Positions 5,629-6,683 of a stretch of 6,683 nt of DNA are shown piece after piece; the stretch's first letter is position 1, and every line of letters begins with the position of its first letter. A program made the position numbers and the translations under genes. This stretch comes from an uncultured Comamonadaceae bacterium (GTDB lineage: Bacteria; Pseudomonadota; Gammaproteobacteria; Burkholderiales; Burkholderiaceae_C), in contig CALMOI010000121.1 of NCBI GenBank assembly GCA_937871735.1, forward strand, positions 1 to 6,683, given 5' to 3'. A model generated the notes under the pieces. That model had not been told where the DNA came from, did no database searches, and was given only the letters and a program-made list of their open reading frames with translations.

Positions 5629-6576
5629 ATGAAACCTACTGTGGTCAGCGCCGATGTCATGTTTGAGCACCACCGCGCCACCCTGCGCTGGGAGTGGGTG
5701 GCGGGTTTGGGTGCTTCCGAGCGCCGCTTCGACGAGGTCGCTATCCGTGCAGCCCGTTCCGGTGCCGATTTGGTTGGCTATCTCAACTACATCCATCCTT
5801 ACCGCGCGCAACTGCTGGGTGAGCGTGAAGTCGCCTACCTGACCAACGGCACGCCTGAAGACTGCGCTCGCCGCATCTCACGCATCGTCACTTTGGAGCC
5901 GCCAGTGTTGGTACTGGCTGACGGTCAACAAGCGCCTCCGGCACTGCTGTCAATGTGCGAGCGCGCTGAAATCCCCATGTTTGCGACCCGCGAGTCCTCA
6001 GCGTTTGTGATTGACGTGCTGCGCGCTTACCTGTCCAAGCACTTTGCCGACCGCACTTCCATGCACGGCGTATTCATGGACATTTTGGGCTTGGGCGTGC
6101 TCATCACGGGTGAATCCGGCTTAGGGAAAAGCGAGCTGGGGCTGGAGCTGATCTCGCGCGGCAACGGTTTGGTGGCCGATGACGCGGTCGATTTGTACCG
6201 CATCAACCAAACCACCATTGAAGGCCGCTGCCCCGAGTTGCTCGAAAACTTGCTGGAAGTGCGCGGCATCGGCTTGCTGGACATTCGTGCCATTTTTGGC
6301 GAAACCGCTGTGCGCCGCCGTATGCGGCTCAAGCTCATCGTGCATTTGGTGCGCCGCGAAACCATGGAGCGCGAGTACGAGCGCCTGCCCTACGAGCCGC
6401 TGACGCAAGATATTTTGGGCGTGCCAGTGCGCAAAGTGGTGATTCAGGTGGTGGCGGGGCGCAACATTGCCGTGTTGGTGGAAGCGGCTGTGCGCAGCAC
6501 CATCTTGCAACTGCGCGGCATCGACACCTACCAAGAGTTCGTGCAGCGCCACCGCCGCGCCATGGAGCGCGGCTGA
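5629..6576 (+). CDS. hprK: HPr kinase/phosphorylase
   Basis: The 315-residue protein is a bifunctional HPr kinase/phosphorylase, which adds phosphate to a serine of HPr and removes it by phosphorolysis in response to metabolite and phosphate levels. The N-terminal domain (about 1-130) is the variable HprK N domain. The C-terminal catalytic domain shows a conserved HG (His146), Walker A GESGLGKS at 161-168, VADD with Asp184/Asp185, the HprK signature EVRGIGLLDI at 210-219, and the late GRNIAVLVEAA segment at 277-287. All expected active-site features are present, so it should be active. In proteobacteria the enzyme sits in incomplete, regulatory PTS pathways rather than catabolite control by CcpA. 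The ATG at 5629 gives the family's normal N-terminus, although no Shine-Dalgarno sequence precedes it. The 87-base gap after ptsN has no convincing terminator, so the two may share a transcript. It converges on fur with 16 bases between stops. Confidence 0.95.
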   Translation: MKPTVVSADVMFEHHRATLRWEWVAGLGASERRFDEVAIRAARSGADLVGYLNYIHPYRAQLLGEREVAYLTNGTPEDCARRISRIVTLEPPVLVLADGQQAPPALLSMCERAEIPMFATRESSAFVIDVLRAYLSKHFADRTSMHGVFMDILGLGVLITGESGLGKSELGLELISRGNGLVADDAVDLYRINQTTIEGRCPELLENLLEVRGIGLLDIRAIFGETAVRRRMRLKLIVHLVRRETMEREYERLPYEPLTQDILGVPVRKVVIQVVAGRNIAVLVEAAVRSTILQLRGIDTYQEFVQRHRRAMERG

Positions 6577-6592
6577 GTCGCTGCCATGCGCC

Positions 6593-6683
6593 TCAAAGAC
6601 CGCCGCGCAAAGCTGGTGTGGGCGCGCAGGTGCGACTGGGGCAGTCGGTGCGATTGCAGTGGGCGTACAGGCTCAGCGCGTGA
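6593..6683 (-). CDS. fur: Ferric uptake regulator Fur, C-terminal end only (partial)
   Basis: Reading the minus strand inward from the window edge gives 29 codons, HALSLYAHCNRTDCPSRT and a short tail to APTPALRGGL, then TGA at 6595-6593. The segment HALSLYAHC-x4-C aligns well with the Fur C-terminus of E. coli (NHSLYLYGHC-x4-C), including the Cys pair spaced by four residues at the end of the dimerisation domain. The first edge base is T, which allows the expected Asn or Asp codon. The N-terminal DNA-binding domain and metal sites lie outside the window. Fur is the iron-responsive repressor of uptake genes. The call rests on about 15 matching positions plus the known linkage of fur near this cluster in some Burkholderiales, so another Fur-family member (Zur, PerR) remains possible but fits less well. 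Confidence 0.7.
   Translation of the reverse strand, partial: HALSLYAHCNRTDCPSRTCAPTPALRGGL

Noticed and set aside
5023..5811. Minus-strand open frame across ptsN and the start of hprK (262 codons)
   Set aside because: It is antisense to two certain genes, starts inside hprK, and shows no family motif.
6586..6683. Plus-strand ATG frame running off the window after hprK
   Set aside because: Its 32 codons, rich in Arg and Cys, match nothing I know, and the opposite strand reads as the Fur C-terminus.

Overview
The window looks like a chromosomal core segment from a GC-rich betaproteobacterium, most likely Burkholderiales and possibly close to Comamonadaceae. That placement rests on the hpf-ptsN-hprK-fur gene group (HPr kinase beside the nitrogen-type PTS protein is typical of beta- and some alphaproteobacteria), the GC-rich codon usage and the dense packing. 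It is inference, not a database match. I see no insertion sequence, phage gene, tRNA, rRNA or CRISPR array, and no gene-free stretch longer than about 190 bases.

Left part (1-3125). A plus-strand MTA/SAH nucleosidase gene (mtnN) converges with a minus-strand CorA-type magnesium channel gene, with 4 bases between their stop codons. Behind corA on the same strand lies a patatin-like phospholipase gene. The 135 bases between those two genes hold what looks like an organised corA leader: an extended -10 promoter overlapping the phospholipase stop codon, a 7-codon upstream ORF with its own Shine-Dalgarno-like GGAG, and a 13-bp hairpin. The 5' arm of that hairpin can also pair with the corA ribosome-binding site.

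Middle (3126-4620). A 12-helix major facilitator transporter gene is divergent from the phospholipase gene. It is followed by a 191-base regulatory gap that carries a perfect FNR/Anr-type palindrome, a plausible sigma-70 promoter and a terminator-like hairpin just before the next gene.

Right part (4621-6683). A short ribosome hibernation factor gene (hpf) ends in a strong intrinsic terminator. After it come ptsN (EIIA-Ntr) and hprK (HPr kinase/phosphorylase), a compact set linking translation shutdown and phosphotransfer signalling to carbon and nitrogen status. rpoN, the usual upstream neighbour of hpf, is not there; the transporter gene occupies its place. The last 91 bases hold the 3' end of a convergent minus-strand gene, recognisable as the C-terminus of the ferric uptake regulator Fur.

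All main genes appear intact and belong to known families. The parts most likely to be undescribed are regulatory: the corA leader and the hpf upstream region.
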